The notes: generated by a model not told the origin, from the letters alone. A stretch of 64,000 nt of DNA from Marinobacter sediminum (GCF_023657445.1 NZ_JAGTWY010000001.1:2852001-2916000), one strand, 5' to 3'. Counted from the stretch's first letter, positions 38,720 through 49,310 are shown. Made by a program: numbers and translations.

Positions 38720-41323
38720 ATGACTTCAGGCATACAGCAGACACGCAATCCCGGGCCATTTAAACCCCAACTGCGCTCAAGGTTGTCGTGCCTCAGGGGA
38801 TGGTTTCCCTTCCTGATATTGATCGTTGCCCTTGGCTATGGCCTGCTCACAACCTTTTTCCTGATGCCCGAGCGGGGGCTACCCGCCTCGGTGCATAATG
38901 CTACACCGGCATCAGTCTCCGAACCCGCAAACAGACTCAAAACTGAATACCTGATTGCACCCCTGGAGCAAGTGCTTGAGAAAAAACTCTGGCGTCAACA
39001 GGACTGGCAACGGGCACCGTCGGAACATTCCGGCATTGGCTACCTGGACGCTCCTGTCACTTTCAGGGTAACCGTTGAAAACCCCGAGAATGCGCCGGTC
39101 AACAAATGGGCGGTTGTGTCCGCTCCTTACCTTGACCGAGTCAGGCCGGCCATCCTCAAGGAAAACGGTGGTTTCAACTTGTTACCCGAAATGGGAGACC
39201 TGTATCCGTTTAATAACCGCTTGATTGCTCTACCTCAATGGATCTGGCCCATCACCCTGCAACCGGGTACCACGACATTGCTGTTCGAGGTTCGCAATGC
39301 CGGCCCGACCCTACTGCCGCTTTCCATTCTCGAGCCTGAAAGTGTTATCAGCGACAGCGCCGAAACGCTTGCCTGGAGGGCATTTGTCACCGGCCTGCTG
39401 GCATTCGCCCTGCTGTTCAACCTCAGCATCGTGATAAAACTCAAGCGTCCCGGGCTGGCCTGGCTGAGCGTACTGATGCTGAGCGTCATACACAGTCAGT
39501 TGGTCATGGAGGGGTTCGGTCTCTGGTTCCTCTGGCCGGACCTGCCAGAAATGAATGCACTTCTGAACATCAGCCTGCCCCTGTGTTTTATCGCCCTTTG
39601 CCAGTTCACGCCGCACTTCATAACGGTATCGAAAGCCTCAAAACGGGCGCTTAATGCAATCAGTGCGCTGGCTTTGCTCCACCTGCTGGCAATACCGTTA
39701 CACTTTCCGCTGCTTGGACAGGGATCGTTTCTGCTTCTGGCACTGACAGGAGGCGCGGTAATACTCGGCCTGGTACTCAAACAGTACCAAGATCATGTTT
39801 CTGCCCGGTATTTCGCACTTTCTCTGCTGGCAATCCTGGTCGGTTCAATGATATCTGCACTCCGGACTATCGGCTGGGCTCCGGTAAACAGTCTGACTGA
39901 TTCGGCATTTTTCCTGGGCGCTGCATCGGCCTCATTGATCCTGACGAGCGGCGTCGGGCGCCAGATGCTTGCAGAACGGCAAAAGCGGATGAGTTCAGAT
40001 ATCCGCGCCCGGCAGGAACAGCGACTGCGGGCAGACATTGAGCAGGACTATGCCCGCCTGCTCAAAACCCACAGCGTAACAGGCAAGCCGAACCGTGCAA
40101 TGCTGGAAGAATCGCTGGATGCGCTGGATAGTCATCGGCAGCCCTACACCGTTGGCCTGATTCAACTGGTGCGCTTTAATGAAATCGAACAGGCCCTGGG
40201 CTACCGACCGGCAGAGGATCTGCTGAAGAATTACCTCAGACAGCTGAACAGTTTTCTGAAACGAATTCTGGGCGACCGCCTGGTCATGATCAACGGTTAT
40301 GCTCTGGCCAGCATCGATACCATCAATCACGCCTTCGCCTTTCATCGCAGCGATAACCCCGATTCGGACCTGGCATCATTGAAAGAGCTCATGAACTGGC
40401 TGGGCGAACACTACCGGGAAGGCCGGTTCTCCTTTTCATGGAGTCCTTCTGTGGGCATTGCCCATGCCCCGGAACATGGCGACGATGCACCAGGGATTCT
40501 TTCATCAGCCGGTTTTGCTTCTCTGGACAACCGCCAACCACTGACGGTTTACGATCCGGCTATTGCTGAATGGCAGTATCAGCAACAAATGCTGATGCTC
40601 GATGTTGAAGAGGCCTTGGGTAACGGAGACATATGGCTGGAATACCAACCCAAGGTCAGTATCCGGGACACCCGTATCAGTTCGATGGAAGCCCTGATCC
40701 GATGGCAACATCCGGAATTCGGAAGTGTCCCCCCGGATCACTGGATCCCTCTGGCCGAACAGGTTGGCATGATTCACCCCGTCACTCTTTGGGTGATTGA
40801 CCGCGCCTGTCGTGACCATGATGAATTAAGAGCCCGTCACGGTGACAATATTGCAATCGCAGTTAACATCTCGGCAAAGGATCTCGCCCACCCGGTGTTT
40901 CTCGAGGAAGTAGAGGCGATTGCTCGCCGCCACGACACGAACCCCTCGGATCTGATTCTCGAAATCACCGAAACAGCAATGATGGCCGACGCCAGTGCGG
41001 CACAAAAAATGATCCGGGCTCTCAGCCGCAGCGGTTTCCGGATTTCCCTGGATGACTTCGGAACCGGCCACTCGTCACTGGGGACCCTGGCCACCTTCGA
41101 GCTCGACGAATTGAAAATCGACCGTAGTTTTCTCAAGGACATCCTCTATCAGCCCACCCGGCAGCGGATCTTCCGTGCTGCACTGGACCTCGGTGAGGCG
41201 CTGGATCTGGACGTGGTGGTGGAAGGTGTCGAAGATGAATCCATCGCTATCTGGCTCCAGCAGTTCCCCGGCCTGCATGGCCAGGGCTACTACTGGGGAC
41301 GCCCCGAAAAACTGAAGAGCTGA
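38720..41323 (+). CDS. Membrane EAL-domain cyclic-di-GMP phosphodiesterase with 7TM-DISM-like sensor
   Basis: An 867-residue protein. A first membrane helix (~residues 25-48) is followed by a periplasmic domain (~60-215) resembling the DISM carbohydrate-type module, then seven or so membrane helices (~225-415), a coiled linker, a degenerate GGDEF domain whose motif position reads MINGYALAS, and a C-terminal EAL domain. EAL catalytic residues look complete: MEALIRWQHPE, AVNISAKDL, EITETAM, DDFGTGHSSL, LKIDRSF, VVEGVED and GQGYYWGRP. Phosphodiesterase activity is therefore expected, with the GGDEF half regulatory. A TTG at 38684 in the same frame is an alternative start. Confidence 0.9.
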   Translation: MTSGIQQTRNPGPFKPQLRSRLSCLRGWFPFLILIVALGYGLLTTFFLMPERGLPASVHNATPASVSEPANRLKTEYLIAPLEQVLEKKLWRQQDWQRAPSEHSGIGYLDAPVTFRVTVENPENAPVNKWAVVSAPYLDRVRPAILKENGGFNLLPEMGDLYPFNNRLIALPQWIWPITLQPGTTTLLFEVRNAGPTLLPLSILEPESVISDSAETLAWRAFVTGLLAFALLFNLSIVIKLKRPGLAWLSVLMLSVIHSQLVMEGFGLWFLWPDLPEMNALLNISLPLCFIALCQFTPHFITVSKASKRALNAISALALLHLLAIPLHFPLLGQGSFLLLALTGGAVILGLVLKQYQDHVSARYFALSLLAILVGSMISALRTIGWAPVNSLTDSAFFLGAASASLILTSGVGRQMLAERQKRMSSDIRARQEQRLRADIEQDYARLLKTHSVTGKPNRAMLEESLDALDSHRQPYTVGLIQLVRFNEIEQALGYRPAEDLLKNYLRQLNSFLKRILGDRLVMINGYALASIDTINHAFAFHRSDNPDSDLASLKELMNWLGEHYREGRFSFSWSPSVGIAHAPEHGDDAPGILSSAGFASLDNRQPLTVYDPAIAEWQYQQQMLMLDVEEALGNGDIWLEYQPKVSIRDTRISSMEALIRWQHPEFGSVPPDHWIPLAEQVGMIHPVTLWVIDRACRDHDELRARHGDNIAIAVNISAKDLAHPVFLEEVEAIARRHDTNPSDLILEITETAMMADASAAQKMIRALSRSGFRISLDDFGTGHSSLGTLATFELDELKIDRSFLKDILYQPTRQRIFRAALDLGEALDLDVVVEGVEDESIAIWLQQFPGLHGQGYYWGRPEKLKS

Positions 41324-41335
41324 GCCACGCCTTGA

Positions 41336-43012
41336 TCAGGGCAGATCTGTAACCGCGCCCTTCGAGGCAGAACTGACCGTGCGCGCGTATTTCGCAAGCA
41401 CCCCCCTGCTGAACCTGAGAGCTGGTTCCTGCCAGTTCTGGCGCCGCCGCTCAAGCTCCTGGGCCGAAACATCCAGTTCAATTCGGTTGCTGACGGCATC
41501 GATGGTTATGGTGTCGCCCTCTTCGACCAGGGCAATGGGACCACCCTCGGCTGCCTCGGGCGTGATATGCCCAACCACAAAACCATGACTCCCCCCGGAA
41601 AAACGGCCATCGGTAATAAGGGCTACATCGCTCCCCAACCCCTTGCCCATAATGGCAGAGGTTGGGCTTAGCATTTCCCGCATGCCCGGCCCTCCTTTGG
41701 GTCCCTCATAGCGGATCACCAGCACATCGCCGGCCACTACCGAGCCATCGAGGATACGAGCCTGGGCTTCTTCTTCGGAGTGGAACACCCGCGCCCGGCC
41801 GGCAAAGTGGGTGCCTTCCTTACCCGTGATTTTAGCCACCGCACCAGTAGGTGCCAGGTTACCGTATAGAATGCGCAGGTGGCTGTCCGCCTTGATCGGG
41901 TTGTCGAAGGCATGAATGATGTCCTGACCTTCGGGATAGGGCGCCACGTCGGCATGATTCTCGGCAAGGGTCTGTCCCGTAACGGTCAGGCAATCGCCAT
42001 GAAGAAGTCCCCGGTCCAGCAACATTTTCATCAGCGGCTGGATGCCACCGATAGCCACCAGTTCCGACATCATGTAATGGCCGCTGGGGCGCAAATCCGC
42101 CAGCACGGGGACCCGCTTACCGATCTCGACAAAATCCTCAAGCGACAACTCGACGCCTACCGTACTCGCCATGGCCAACAGGTGAAGCACCGCATTGGTG
42201 GAGCCGCCCAGGGCAATAACGACAGTAATCGCATTCTCGAAGGCTTCCCGGGTCATGATGTCAGACGGCTTGATATCCCGCTCCAGAAGATTCAGCACTG
42301 CTGCGCCGGCGGCCCGGCAATCTGCGGCCTTGGTATCCGACACGGCATTCTGCGCCGAACTTCCCGGCAGACTCATGCCCATGGCCTCGATCGCCGACGC
42401 CATGGTATTCGCGGTATACATCCCCCCACAGGAGCCGGGCCCGGGAATCGCGGTTTCCTCAATCTGCTTAACGTCTATCAGTTCCAGATTACCCTGGGCG
42501 TGAGCACCAACCGCCTCGAATACCGAAATGATGTCCGTATGATTTTCGCCCGGCATAATGGTGCCACCGTATACGAATACCGATGGCCGGTTCAGTCGCG
42601 CCAGCCCCATCATGCAACCGGGCATATTCTTGTCGCAGCCGCCGATGGCCACCAGACCGTCGAAGCCCTCGCAACCCGCAACCGTCTCTATGGAGTCAGC
42701 AATCACTTCCCGGGACACCAGGGAATACTTCATACCCTCGGTGCCATTGGCAATACCATCTGACACCGTAATGGTATTGAAGATCAGGGCTTTCCCGCCC
42801 GCCTCATCAGCACCCGCCGACGACTCTTCAGCCAGTCGGTTGATGTGCATGTTGCATGGAGTGAGGTTACTCCAGGTAGACGCTATGCCCACCTGAGGCT
42901 TGCGGAAGTCGTCGTCATTGAAACCAACGGCTCTCAACATGGCACGGCTGGCTGACTTCCCAATACCATCAACCACCTGCGAGGAATAACGGCGACGCTT
43001 GTCCTCAGTCAT
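41336..43012 (-). CDS. ilvD: Dihydroxy-acid dehydratase
   Basis: Dehydrates dihydroxy acids to 2-keto acids in valine, leucine and isoleucine synthesis, using an Fe-S cluster. The 558-residue protein has the cluster cysteines in [13 protein letters not shown] and [12 protein letters not shown]. The C-terminal [19 protein letters not shown] block carries the catalytic base region. Two adjacent ATGs (43015, 43012) follow AGGAGG; the second has the better spacing. Monocistronic; its stop is 12 bases from the EAL gene's stop. Confidence 0.97.
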   Translation of the reverse strand: MTEDKRRRYSSQVVDGIGKSASRAMLRAVGFNDDDFRKPQVGIASTWSNLTPCNMHINRLAEESSAGADEAGGKALIFNTITVSDGIANGTEGMKYSLVSREVIADSIETVAGCEGFDGLVAIGGCDKNMPGCMMGLARLNRPSVFVYGGTIMPGENHTDIISVFEAVGAHAQGNLELIDVKQIEETAIPGPGSCGGMYTANTMASAIEAMGMSLPGSSAQNAVSDTKAADCRAAGAAVLNLLERDIKPSDIMTREAFENAITVVIALGGSTNAVLHLLAMASTVGVELSLEDFVEIGKRVPVLADLRPSGHYMMSELVAIGGIQPLMKMLLDRGLLHGDCLTVTGQTLAENHADVAPYPEGQDIIHAFDNPIKADSHLRILYGNLAPTGAVAKITGKEGTHFAGRARVFHSEEEAQARILDGSVVAGDVLVIRYEGPKGGPGMREMLSPTSAIMGKGLGSDVALITDGRFSGGSHGFVVGHITPEAAEGGPIALVEEGDTITIDAVSNRIELDVSAQELERRRQNWQEPALRFSRGVLAKYARTVSSASKGAVTDLP

Positions 43013-43256
43013 CATTGCCTCCTAACACGATTATCGGATGGCTTCAGGCTGGCAGAATCACGCCCGCTGAGCAACGACATTCGGTGTTATCGGCTGGGTA
43101 TGCCGGTCGCAAAATGCTGAAGGGAAACTATATCGAAGCCATGGGACCGGCATGTAATTCGCGAACCAATATGCAGTTCCGACTGACCTGTATCAAGAGT
43201 CAGTCAACATACACCTTTTACAATCGTCTGACATACCGGAGCCACGGAGGCATGCC

Positions 43257-45674
43257 ATGCCATCGCCCAATCAAACTGAAGCGGTCGCAAATACCGCAAC
43301 GACCTGTCCTGAGTTTGAACTCTGGCGACGGGGCTATGGCGTTATCCAGCACTCCGAGTCCACCTGTTTTCACAGCACGAGCCTTGCCGAACGACTTGTT
43401 AAAGCCGGCTTGCAGCCAGACACCGCCACGGTATTCCGTAAACTGGCCGCACTGGACAGACTGACCAGCGCGGGTCTCTGGCTGGTGGTGCACATGACCT
43501 ACGCCAACCGGGTGGACGTTAGCGGTAAGGCGTTGAGGCCCCAGGATTTCAAGGCCAACCCGGAAGGCCATACCGGCGGCGCACTCAACATGGTCCCAGG
43601 CTATGCCGCTTACCTGGCACTCAACAATCTGACAGGCCGCACCCGTAGCTGGCTGATGGGCCAGGGCCACTGTGTAGCCGCCGTCGATGCCATCAACGTC
43701 CTGACGGGTAACGTGCACCCGGAACAACAAAAACGCTATCTGGTTCCCGATGGTTTATCCCACCTTGCATCGGACTTTTACAGCTACCGGCAAAAGCCCG
43801 ACGGCTCTGTGAGCGCGCCGCTTGGCAGCCATGTCAATGCGCATACGGCTGGAGGCATTCTGGAAGGTGGTTACCTGGGATTCGCCGAACTTCAGTACGC
43901 TCACATGCCACTCCCCGGTGAATCCCTGGTCGCCTTCCTTTCCGACGGAGCCGCCGAGGAACAGCGTGGCAGCGACTGGATACCCCGCTGGTGGCGAGCC
44001 GATGATTGCGGCCTGGTATTACCGGTGATGATCGCCAATGGCCGACGGATCGAACAACGGACTGAGCTGGGCACGCGGGAAGGCCTGGAGCGTTTTGAGT
44101 CGCATTTGGCGGAACGTGGTTTTGACCCTTACCGCTTCGATGGGCGTGATCCGGCAGCTTTCGTCTGTGCCCTGTTCGAGATGGAGCAGTCCCTCAAATA
44201 CAGCGCGGACCAGGCTTTCCGGGGCGAAAGTCACTATCCGGTACGCATTCCCTATGGCATTGCGGAAACAGTCAAAGGCTTTGGTTTCTATGGCGCCGGA
44301 ACCAACGCGGCCCACAATCTTCCATTACCAGGTAATCCCAGAATAGATAGCCGGGCACGCGAGCTGTTTCAGACGCATTCCGCCTCCTTGTGGGTAGATC
44401 CGAGCGAACTTGAGCAATGCACGGACCTCCTGAACGAACATGCCATTCAGGGGCGGGAACTGGAGCGGGATCACCCTCTGGCCAGACGCAACCCGCCTGA
44501 CCCGGTCACTCCCCGACTGCCGGCAATTCACGAGCAGACCTCCCCCATGCGTGCGGTCGACGACTTCTTCCGGGCACTGGTGAAAGAAAACCGGCATCTG
44601 CGGGCGCGGGTGGGTAATCCCGACGAACTGTCGAGCAATCGACTTGGTGGCGTTCTTTCCGATCTGAAACACCGGGTACTGGACCCGGAGAATGACCAGG
44701 AATCCATCCAGGGCAACGTTATTACAGCCCTGAATGAGGAAGCTGTAGTCTCCGCGTGTCTGGCAAACAAGGCGGGGCTGAATCTGGTTGCCAGCTATGA
44801 AGCCTTCTGCGTGAAAATGCTTGGTGCCATCCGACAGGAACTGATTTTCGCCCGCCATCAAAAAGAAGTGGGTCGCCCTGCCCGCTGGCTGGGCTTCCCG
44901 ATTGTTGCCACCTCTCACACCTGGGAGAACGGAAAAAACGAGCAGTCCCACCAGGACACCACATTCTGTGAGAGTCTTTTGGGCGAAATGAATGACGTTT
45001 CCCGTGTACTTTTCCCCGCCGATTACAACAGCACACTGGCGGCACTTCCAGGCGTATACACCGAGCGTGGAAGAATTACCTGCATGGTCATCCCGAAACG
45101 GGAACGGCCCTGTGTATTTGACCAAAACGAAGCCGAAACCCTGGCCCGTCATGGCGCTTTGGTGGTGGATGAAGACACCTCCGAGGGCGAGCCGCTGTTG
45201 CTCATTGCCAATGGCGCCTACCAATTATCAGAAGCCATTCGCGCCTGCGAACGGTTGCGGGAAACCGGCACACCCTTCCGGCTGGTGTATGTCCAGGAAC
45301 CAGGACGTTTCCGTCAGCCCCGGGATACCGCTGAAGCGGCGACGTGCCTGTCCGAGTTTGAGCGTGAGCGCCTCTTCCCTCACCGTATTCACCGGCGTGT
45401 TGCCCTGACCCATATGCGCCCGGAAGTCTTTCGTGGCCATGTGCATACGCTGTTTCCCGAACCCTCTCGCGCCCGGGTACTTGGCTACACCAATCGCGGC
45501 GGCACCCTGAATGAAGCCGGTATGCTGTTTGCCAATCAGTGTTCGTGGGGACATGCTTTGGCGGCCTGTGCCAGTGTTATGGACAAACCGCCCGGGACAT
45601 GGCTTTCTAGCGCGGAGCTGGCAGCTGTCGAGGGGCGGGGAGACCCCGTCGTGATCACCCGGGGCCTGCCCTGA
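43257..45674 (+). CDS. Divergent phosphoketolase-family (XFP-like) protein
   Basis: An 805-residue thiamine-diphosphate-type protein related to xylulose-5-P/fructose-6-P phosphoketolases, about their length. Retained blocks include GHTGGALNMVPGYAAYLALN, SHVNAHTAGG and NPDELSSNRLGGVL (PDE-SNRL block with catalytic Glu). Altered blocks: HEGGELGY becomes LEGGYLGF, losing a catalytic-region His, and the TPP site GDGEAETG becomes SDGAAEEQRG. It may have a different reaction; some databases give such relatives other sugar-phosphate names. GGAGG lies six bases before ATG 43257. Stands alone, ending at a bidirectional terminator. Confidence 0.8.
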   Translation: MPSPNQTEAVANTATTCPEFELWRRGYGVIQHSESTCFHSTSLAERLVKAGLQPDTATVFRKLAALDRLTSAGLWLVVHMTYANRVDVSGKALRPQDFKANPEGHTGGALNMVPGYAAYLALNNLTGRTRSWLMGQGHCVAAVDAINVLTGNVHPEQQKRYLVPDGLSHLASDFYSYRQKPDGSVSAPLGSHVNAHTAGGILEGGYLGFAELQYAHMPLPGESLVAFLSDGAAEEQRGSDWIPRWWRADDCGLVLPVMIANGRRIEQRTELGTREGLERFESHLAERGFDPYRFDGRDPAAFVCALFEMEQSLKYSADQAFRGESHYPVRIPYGIAETVKGFGFYGAGTNAAHNLPLPGNPRIDSRARELFQTHSASLWVDPSELEQCTDLLNEHAIQGRELERDHPLARRNPPDPVTPRLPAIHEQTSPMRAVDDFFRALVKENRHLRARVGNPDELSSNRLGGVLSDLKHRVLDPENDQESIQGNVITALNEEAVVSACLANKAGLNLVASYEAFCVKMLGAIRQELIFARHQKEVGRPARWLGFPIVATSHTWENGKNEQSHQDTTFCESLLGEMNDVSRVLFPADYNSTLAALPGVYTERGRITCMVIPKRERPCVFDQNEAETLARHGALVVDEDTSEGEPLLLIANGAYQLSEAIRACERLRETGTPFRLVYVQEPGRFRQPRDTAEAATCLSEFERERLFPHRIHRRVALTHMRPEVFRGHVHTLFPEPSRARVLGYTNRGGTLNEAGMLFANQCSWGHALAACASVMDKPPGTWLSSAELAAVEGRGDPVVITRGLP

Positions 45675-45757
45675 GCCAATGCCTGGCGCCGCCTGCCCGT
45701 TCCGGTTCAGCTGATCGCCTGCACCCGACGGTTTTCTGCGCCTGGGAGGCGGATGCA

Positions 45758-45786
45758 CAAAAAAAGGGAGCCTAAGCTCCCCTTTT
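45758..45786. terminator. Bidirectional terminator between the XFP-like and Yip1 genes
   Basis: GGGAGC, CTAA loop and GCTCCC, with an A run on the left and T run on the right, so it can serve both converging genes. Confidence 0.85.
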
Positions 45787-45823
45787 CTACAGCCTTTCTC
45801 GGCTATCTGTTTATCTCGATGCT

Positions 45824-46435
45824 TTACCCACTCACGAAGACCGGGCCAACCCCGAGGTTCCAGAGAATCACCGAACCTACCCGGGTCGACACCAGTATTA
45901 CGAGGGCAACGGTAAGAAGCGCTCCGGCGTACATGATGGCCTGGTCCTTTTCAATTCCCATGACGATCGGGAGACCGTCGTACATCAACCAGGCGCCGTA
46001 ACAGGCCGCAACGAGGAAGATAATGGCATTAAACCAGGGCACCGGGTAAAGGAGCGCGAACCCGGCGAGAAACATGGGAGTACAGGAATAGGCCGCCAAC
46101 GCGATTCCATTGGATGGCACGTGTTCTTCCTTCGCCCCATAGGTCTTGGCCATCCAATTGATGGCAAAACCGAGCGCAAATACGCCCACGAGCATAGCCA
46201 GATAAGTTAATAGGCTTAACTGCAATGCGCTGATTTCAGTCAGTTTGATCAGCCGTTCATTGCCGACCGTCCAACCAAAATAAGCAGTAGAAATGTAGGC
46301 GCATATCGGACCTATAGCCGCCAGAATAACCACATAGGCAACGTAAAGCCTGCGTGGTGTTTCATGTTCTTTACGTATGGAAGCCCACTCTTCATCAGGA
46401 TGAGTGAAGAGACCAAAAGCGTGTGACAGGAGCAT
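45824..46435 (-). CDS. Yip1-family membrane protein
   Basis: A 203-residue inner-membrane protein with five predicted helices. The N-terminus LLSHAFGLFTHPDEEWASIRKE is the family's typical pre-membrane segment (xxxP..eW..I). The rest is hydrophobic with short loops (Yip1 domain). Function in bacteria is unknown. ATG 46435 has AAGGAAGGGGG upstream; the extension to 46504 is not supported. It converges on the XFP-like gene. Confidence 0.85.
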   Translation of the reverse strand: MLLSHAFGLFTHPDEEWASIRKEHETPRRLYVAYVVILAAIGPICAYISTAYFGWTVGNERLIKLTEISALQLSLLTYLAMLVGVFALGFAINWMAKTYGAKEEHVPSNGIALAAYSCTPMFLAGFALLYPVPWFNAIIFLVAACYGAWLMYDGLPIVMGIEKDQAIMYAGALLTVALVILVSTRVGSVILWNLGVGPVFVSG

Positions 46436-46590
46436 GGACGACCCCCTTCCTTCGTTGTTGTTGGTATTTTTAAGTACGGGCTCCGACCAGAGTCGGATCA
46501 GCAACCGTTCCTGTTCCTAACTATAGTCAAGAACGAGGAGGGGGAAAGGGAATCGGCATTTTTTTGTACTGCCGGATACGGCAATACCGG

Positions 46591-46619
46591 AAGGAGCCGG
46601 CCACAGGGGCCGGCTCCTT
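46591..46619 (-). terminator. Stem-loop at the GST 3' end
   Basis: AAGGAGCCGGCC and GGCCGGCTCCTT pair perfectly around ACAGG, 11 bases after the GST stop. No T run follows on the minus strand, so termination may need a factor or it may be a 3' stabiliser. Confidence 0.55.
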
Positions 46620-46630
46620 CGATCGGGAGA

Positions 46631-47203
46631 TCAGGACTGACGAGGATCAGTCTCGGCAACCCAGGGTTTGTCCTTCCTGCTGTCACGGAATGAAAGCAGA
46701 CTCTCTACTCCCGTCCAGTCCACCAGATCCCGGAAATCCAGCCAGTCCACCAGGCAATAGAGGCATATGGCGGGATAGTTCCAGGTTTCGAACTGACCAT
46801 CATCCACCATAGCTGCCAACGTTCGCAGGGTGGTCATGATTCGTTCTCTCTGGAGGTTGTAGAACATCAGGTCCTGACTTGTGTCGATGCCGGATTTTTC
46901 CGACAGCAGCATCGTGACAGCGGAATCGTTGGCACCATCAATCAGGGTCAGATGGTTCTGCTGGTCCCAGGTGAGCGGATCGCTTCCCTGCTTGGCGCTG
47001 AGGTAGCGTGCGATGATCCGGGAGTCGTAGATTTCCTGCCCGCCATCCTCAAGAACCGGGATTTTCAGGGTCGGGTTATTTCGCCTGAGTTCATCCCGTC
47101 CTTCACCATAAATATTCAGATTGACGAATTCATAAGGCTCTTCATCCAGCAGGATGCGAATACGTCGTACGTAGGGTGAAGTAGTGGATCCGATCAGTTT
47201 CAT
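46631..47203 (-). CDS. Glutathione S-transferase family protein
   Basis: A 190-residue two-domain protein. The N-terminal thioredoxin-fold begins MKLIGSTTSPYVRRIRILL, with the catalytic-type Ser/Thr at SSPYVR (here TTSPY), cis-Pro in LKIPVLEDGGQ and DSRIIARYL for the gamma-Glu site. The rest is helical. GGAG precedes ATG 47203. It begins 23 bases after ald on the same strand; substrate unknown. Confidence 0.9.
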   Translation of the reverse strand: MKLIGSTTSPYVRRIRILLDEEPYEFVNLNIYGEGRDELRRNNPTLKIPVLEDGGQEIYDSRIIARYLSAKQGSDPLTWDQQNHLTLIDGANDSAVTMLLSEKSGIDTSQDLMFYNLQRERIMTTLRTLAAMVDDGQFETWNYPAICLYCLVDWLDFRDLVDWTGVESLLSFRDSRKDKPWVAETDPRQS

Positions 47204-47226
47204 GGTTTCTCCGAAGTTTTCACGGC

Positions 47227-48345
47227 TCACGATCCCATCAGGGATTCAGGGTTAGTGTAGGGGTGACCGGTGGCTTCTGCCACTTCCCTGTAGGTCACCT
47301 TGCCAGCAAATACATTCAACCCAGCAAGCAGGTGCGGGTCTTCCTTCATTGCCCGAACGGGCCCCTTGTTTGCGAGCGCAGCCACGAAAGGCAGCGTCAC
47401 GTTATTGAGCGCAAGTGTCGACGTTCGCGCTACGGCACCGGGCATATTGGCGACGCAGTAATGTACCACACCATCGACAATATACGTTGGTTCGTCATGG
47501 GTGGTTGGCTTTGAGGTTTCCGTGCATCCACCCTGATCAATCGCCACATCAACGATAACGCTGCCTTCGGGCATTCGCCGGATCATATCCCGGGTAATCA
47601 GTTTGGGTGCCGAGGCGCCGGGAATGAGGACACTGCCAATCACCAGATCGGATTCAGTAACGGACTGATCGAGAGTCTGGGCGGTGGAGAACAGCGTGGT
47701 TATCCGGTTACCGTAAAGATGGTCCAGATTGCGCAACACCTCCATGCTCCGGTCCAGCACGGTAACATGAGCCCCCATCCCGATAGCCATGACCGCGGCA
47801 TTCTGACCCACGACACCGCCGCCAACCACAGTCACTTTGGCCGGACTGACCCCAGGCACACCACCCAGCAGCACGCCACGACCACCCAAAGCCTTTTCGA
47901 GACAGTGGGCGCCCGCCTGAATGGACATGCGCCCCGCCACTTCCGACATGGGGGCCAGCAAAGGTAAATGACCCGACTGGTCAGTGACGGTTTCATAGGC
48001 GATGCAGGTAGCCCCGGATTTCACCAGGTCGTCGGTCTGTGCCTTATCCGGCGCCAGATGAAGGTAGGTGAAAAGAGTGTGCCCGGAAGTCAGCATCGCC
48101 CGCTCTTCCGGCTGTGGCTCCTTGACCTTGACGATCATCCCTGCCGCCTCGAATACCTCTCTGGCTGTTTCCAGTATCTGCGCTCCAGCCTCGCGATAAT
48201 CGTCATCGGAAAACCCGATGGCAGCACCGGCATTGGTTTCTACACACACCTCATGACCATGACTGCAAAGTTCATGGACGGCAGCAGGCGTCATCCCGAC
48301 CCGATACTCCCGGTTCTTCACTTCCCTGGGCACACCAATCTTCAT
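47227..48345 (-). CDS. ald: Alanine dehydrogenase
   Basis: NAD-dependent deamination of L-alanine to pyruvate, or the reverse. The 372-residue protein has the N-terminal substrate site ([19 protein letters not shown], with [10 protein letters not shown] carrying the active-site Lys, HLAPDK), the nucleotide-binding [17 protein letters not shown], and [16 protein letters not shown] with the catalytic Asp and His in [16 protein letters not shown] 48345 follows GGAG. Probably co-transcribed with the GST gene downstream. Confidence 0.95.
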   Translation of the reverse strand: MKIGVPREVKNREYRVGMTPAAVHELCSHGHEVCVETNAGAAIGFSDDDYREAGAQILETAREVFEAAGMIVKVKEPQPEERAMLTSGHTLFTYLHLAPDKAQTDDLVKSGATCIAYETVTDQSGHLPLLAPMSEVAGRMSIQAGAHCLEKALGGRGVLLGGVPGVSPAKVTVVGGGVVGQNAAVMAIGMGAHVTVLDRSMEVLRNLDHLYGNRITTLFSTAQTLDQSVTESDLVIGSVLIPGASAPKLITRDMIRRMPEGSVIVDVAIDQGGCTETSKPTTHDEPTYIVDGVVHYCVANMPGAVARTSTLALNNVTLPFVAALANKGPVRAMKEDPHLLAGLNVFAGKVTYREVAEATGHPYTNPESLMGS

Positions 48346-48502
48346 GGACAATCTCCAACGCTTTTCAGGTTTCGTGAGTCTATGCCTGAAGTGTAGTAAA
48401 AAGGTTAAAGACCGGAGAGCGCAATTGACTGCATCGGTTTACCGGTTACGGGCGTCACAACCCGAGCAATCGCAATCCAAACCACAAGGAGGAGGACAAA
48501 TC

Positions 48503-49306
48503 ATGACAATACTGAAAACGGCTGCCCTGACAGCAGCTCTATCATTTTCTCTGGCAACCTCACAGGCACTGGCAGAAATGCGGACTGAAACAATCGGGTA
48601 CACGATTGACGACCAGGACTTTACGGGCTTTATGGCCTGGGATGACGAACGTGAAGGCAAACGCCCCGGAGTTCTGGTTGTGCATGAGTGGTGGGGCCAC
48701 AACGAGTTTGCCCGCGATCAGGCCAAAAAACTGGCCGCTGCCGGCTACACTGCGTTCGCTCTGGACATGTATGGCTCCGGCAAGCTCGCAGACCACCCGG
48801 ACACTGCCCAGAAGTTCATGCAGGAGGCCACCAAAGATATCAATCAGTTACAAGCACGGTTCATGAAAGCCATGGCGATACTGCAAAACCATGAAAGCGT
48901 GGACAACAGCCGAATCGCTGCCCAGGGTTACTGTTTTGGTGGCGCCGTGGTTCTGAACATGGCCCGCCTGGGCGTTGAACTCGACGGGGTGGTGAGTTAC
49001 CACGGTGCCCTTGGAAGCCCCCTGAAAGCCGAACCTGGCAAGGTCAAGGCACGGATTCAGGTATACACCGGAGGTGCTGACAAGATGGTTCCATCCGATC
49101 AGGTCGCAGGCCTGGTGAAAGAAATGCAGGACGCCCAGGCAGACCTGACCCTGGTCACCTTCCCCGGTGTGATGCATTCGTTCACCAACCCCGGCGCCGA
49201 CAGGATTGCGGCGGAGCTCGGTATGCCTGTTGGCTATAACGAGGAGGCAGCCAATCGCTCGTGGCAGGGCACCATGCGCTTCTATGAGGAAATCTTCGCC
49301 AGATGA
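48503..49306 (+). CDS. Exported dienelactone hydrolase family protein
   Basis: An alpha/beta hydrolase of 267 residues. It has a signal peptide (residues ~1-25, ending SQALAE), unusual for cytoplasmic dienelactone hydrolases, so it is expected in the periplasm. The catalytic triad is visible: Cys in GYCFGG, Asp in GGADKMVP, His in GVMHSFTNP. VVHEWWGHNEFARDQA is the oxyanion-side block. AAGGAGGAGG precedes ATG 48503. Divergent from ald. Substrate unknown. Confidence 0.9.
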   Translation: MTILKTAALTAALSFSLATSQALAEMRTETIGYTIDDQDFTGFMAWDDEREGKRPGVLVVHEWWGHNEFARDQAKKLAAAGYTAFALDMYGSGKLADHPDTAQKFMQEATKDINQLQARFMKAMAILQNHESVDNSRIAAQGYCFGGAVVLNMARLGVELDGVVSYHGALGSPLKAEPGKVKARIQVYTGGADKMVPSDQVAGLVKEMQDAQADLTLVTFPGVMHSFTNPGADRIAAELGMPVGYNEEAANRSWQGTMRFYEEIFAR

Positions 49307-49310
49307 CCTG

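Noticed and set aside
43015..43464. 149-codon frame overlapping the start of the XFP-like gene
   Set aside because: It shares the GGAGG site but its ATG at 43252 is too close to it, and its sequence is out of frame with the conserved protein.
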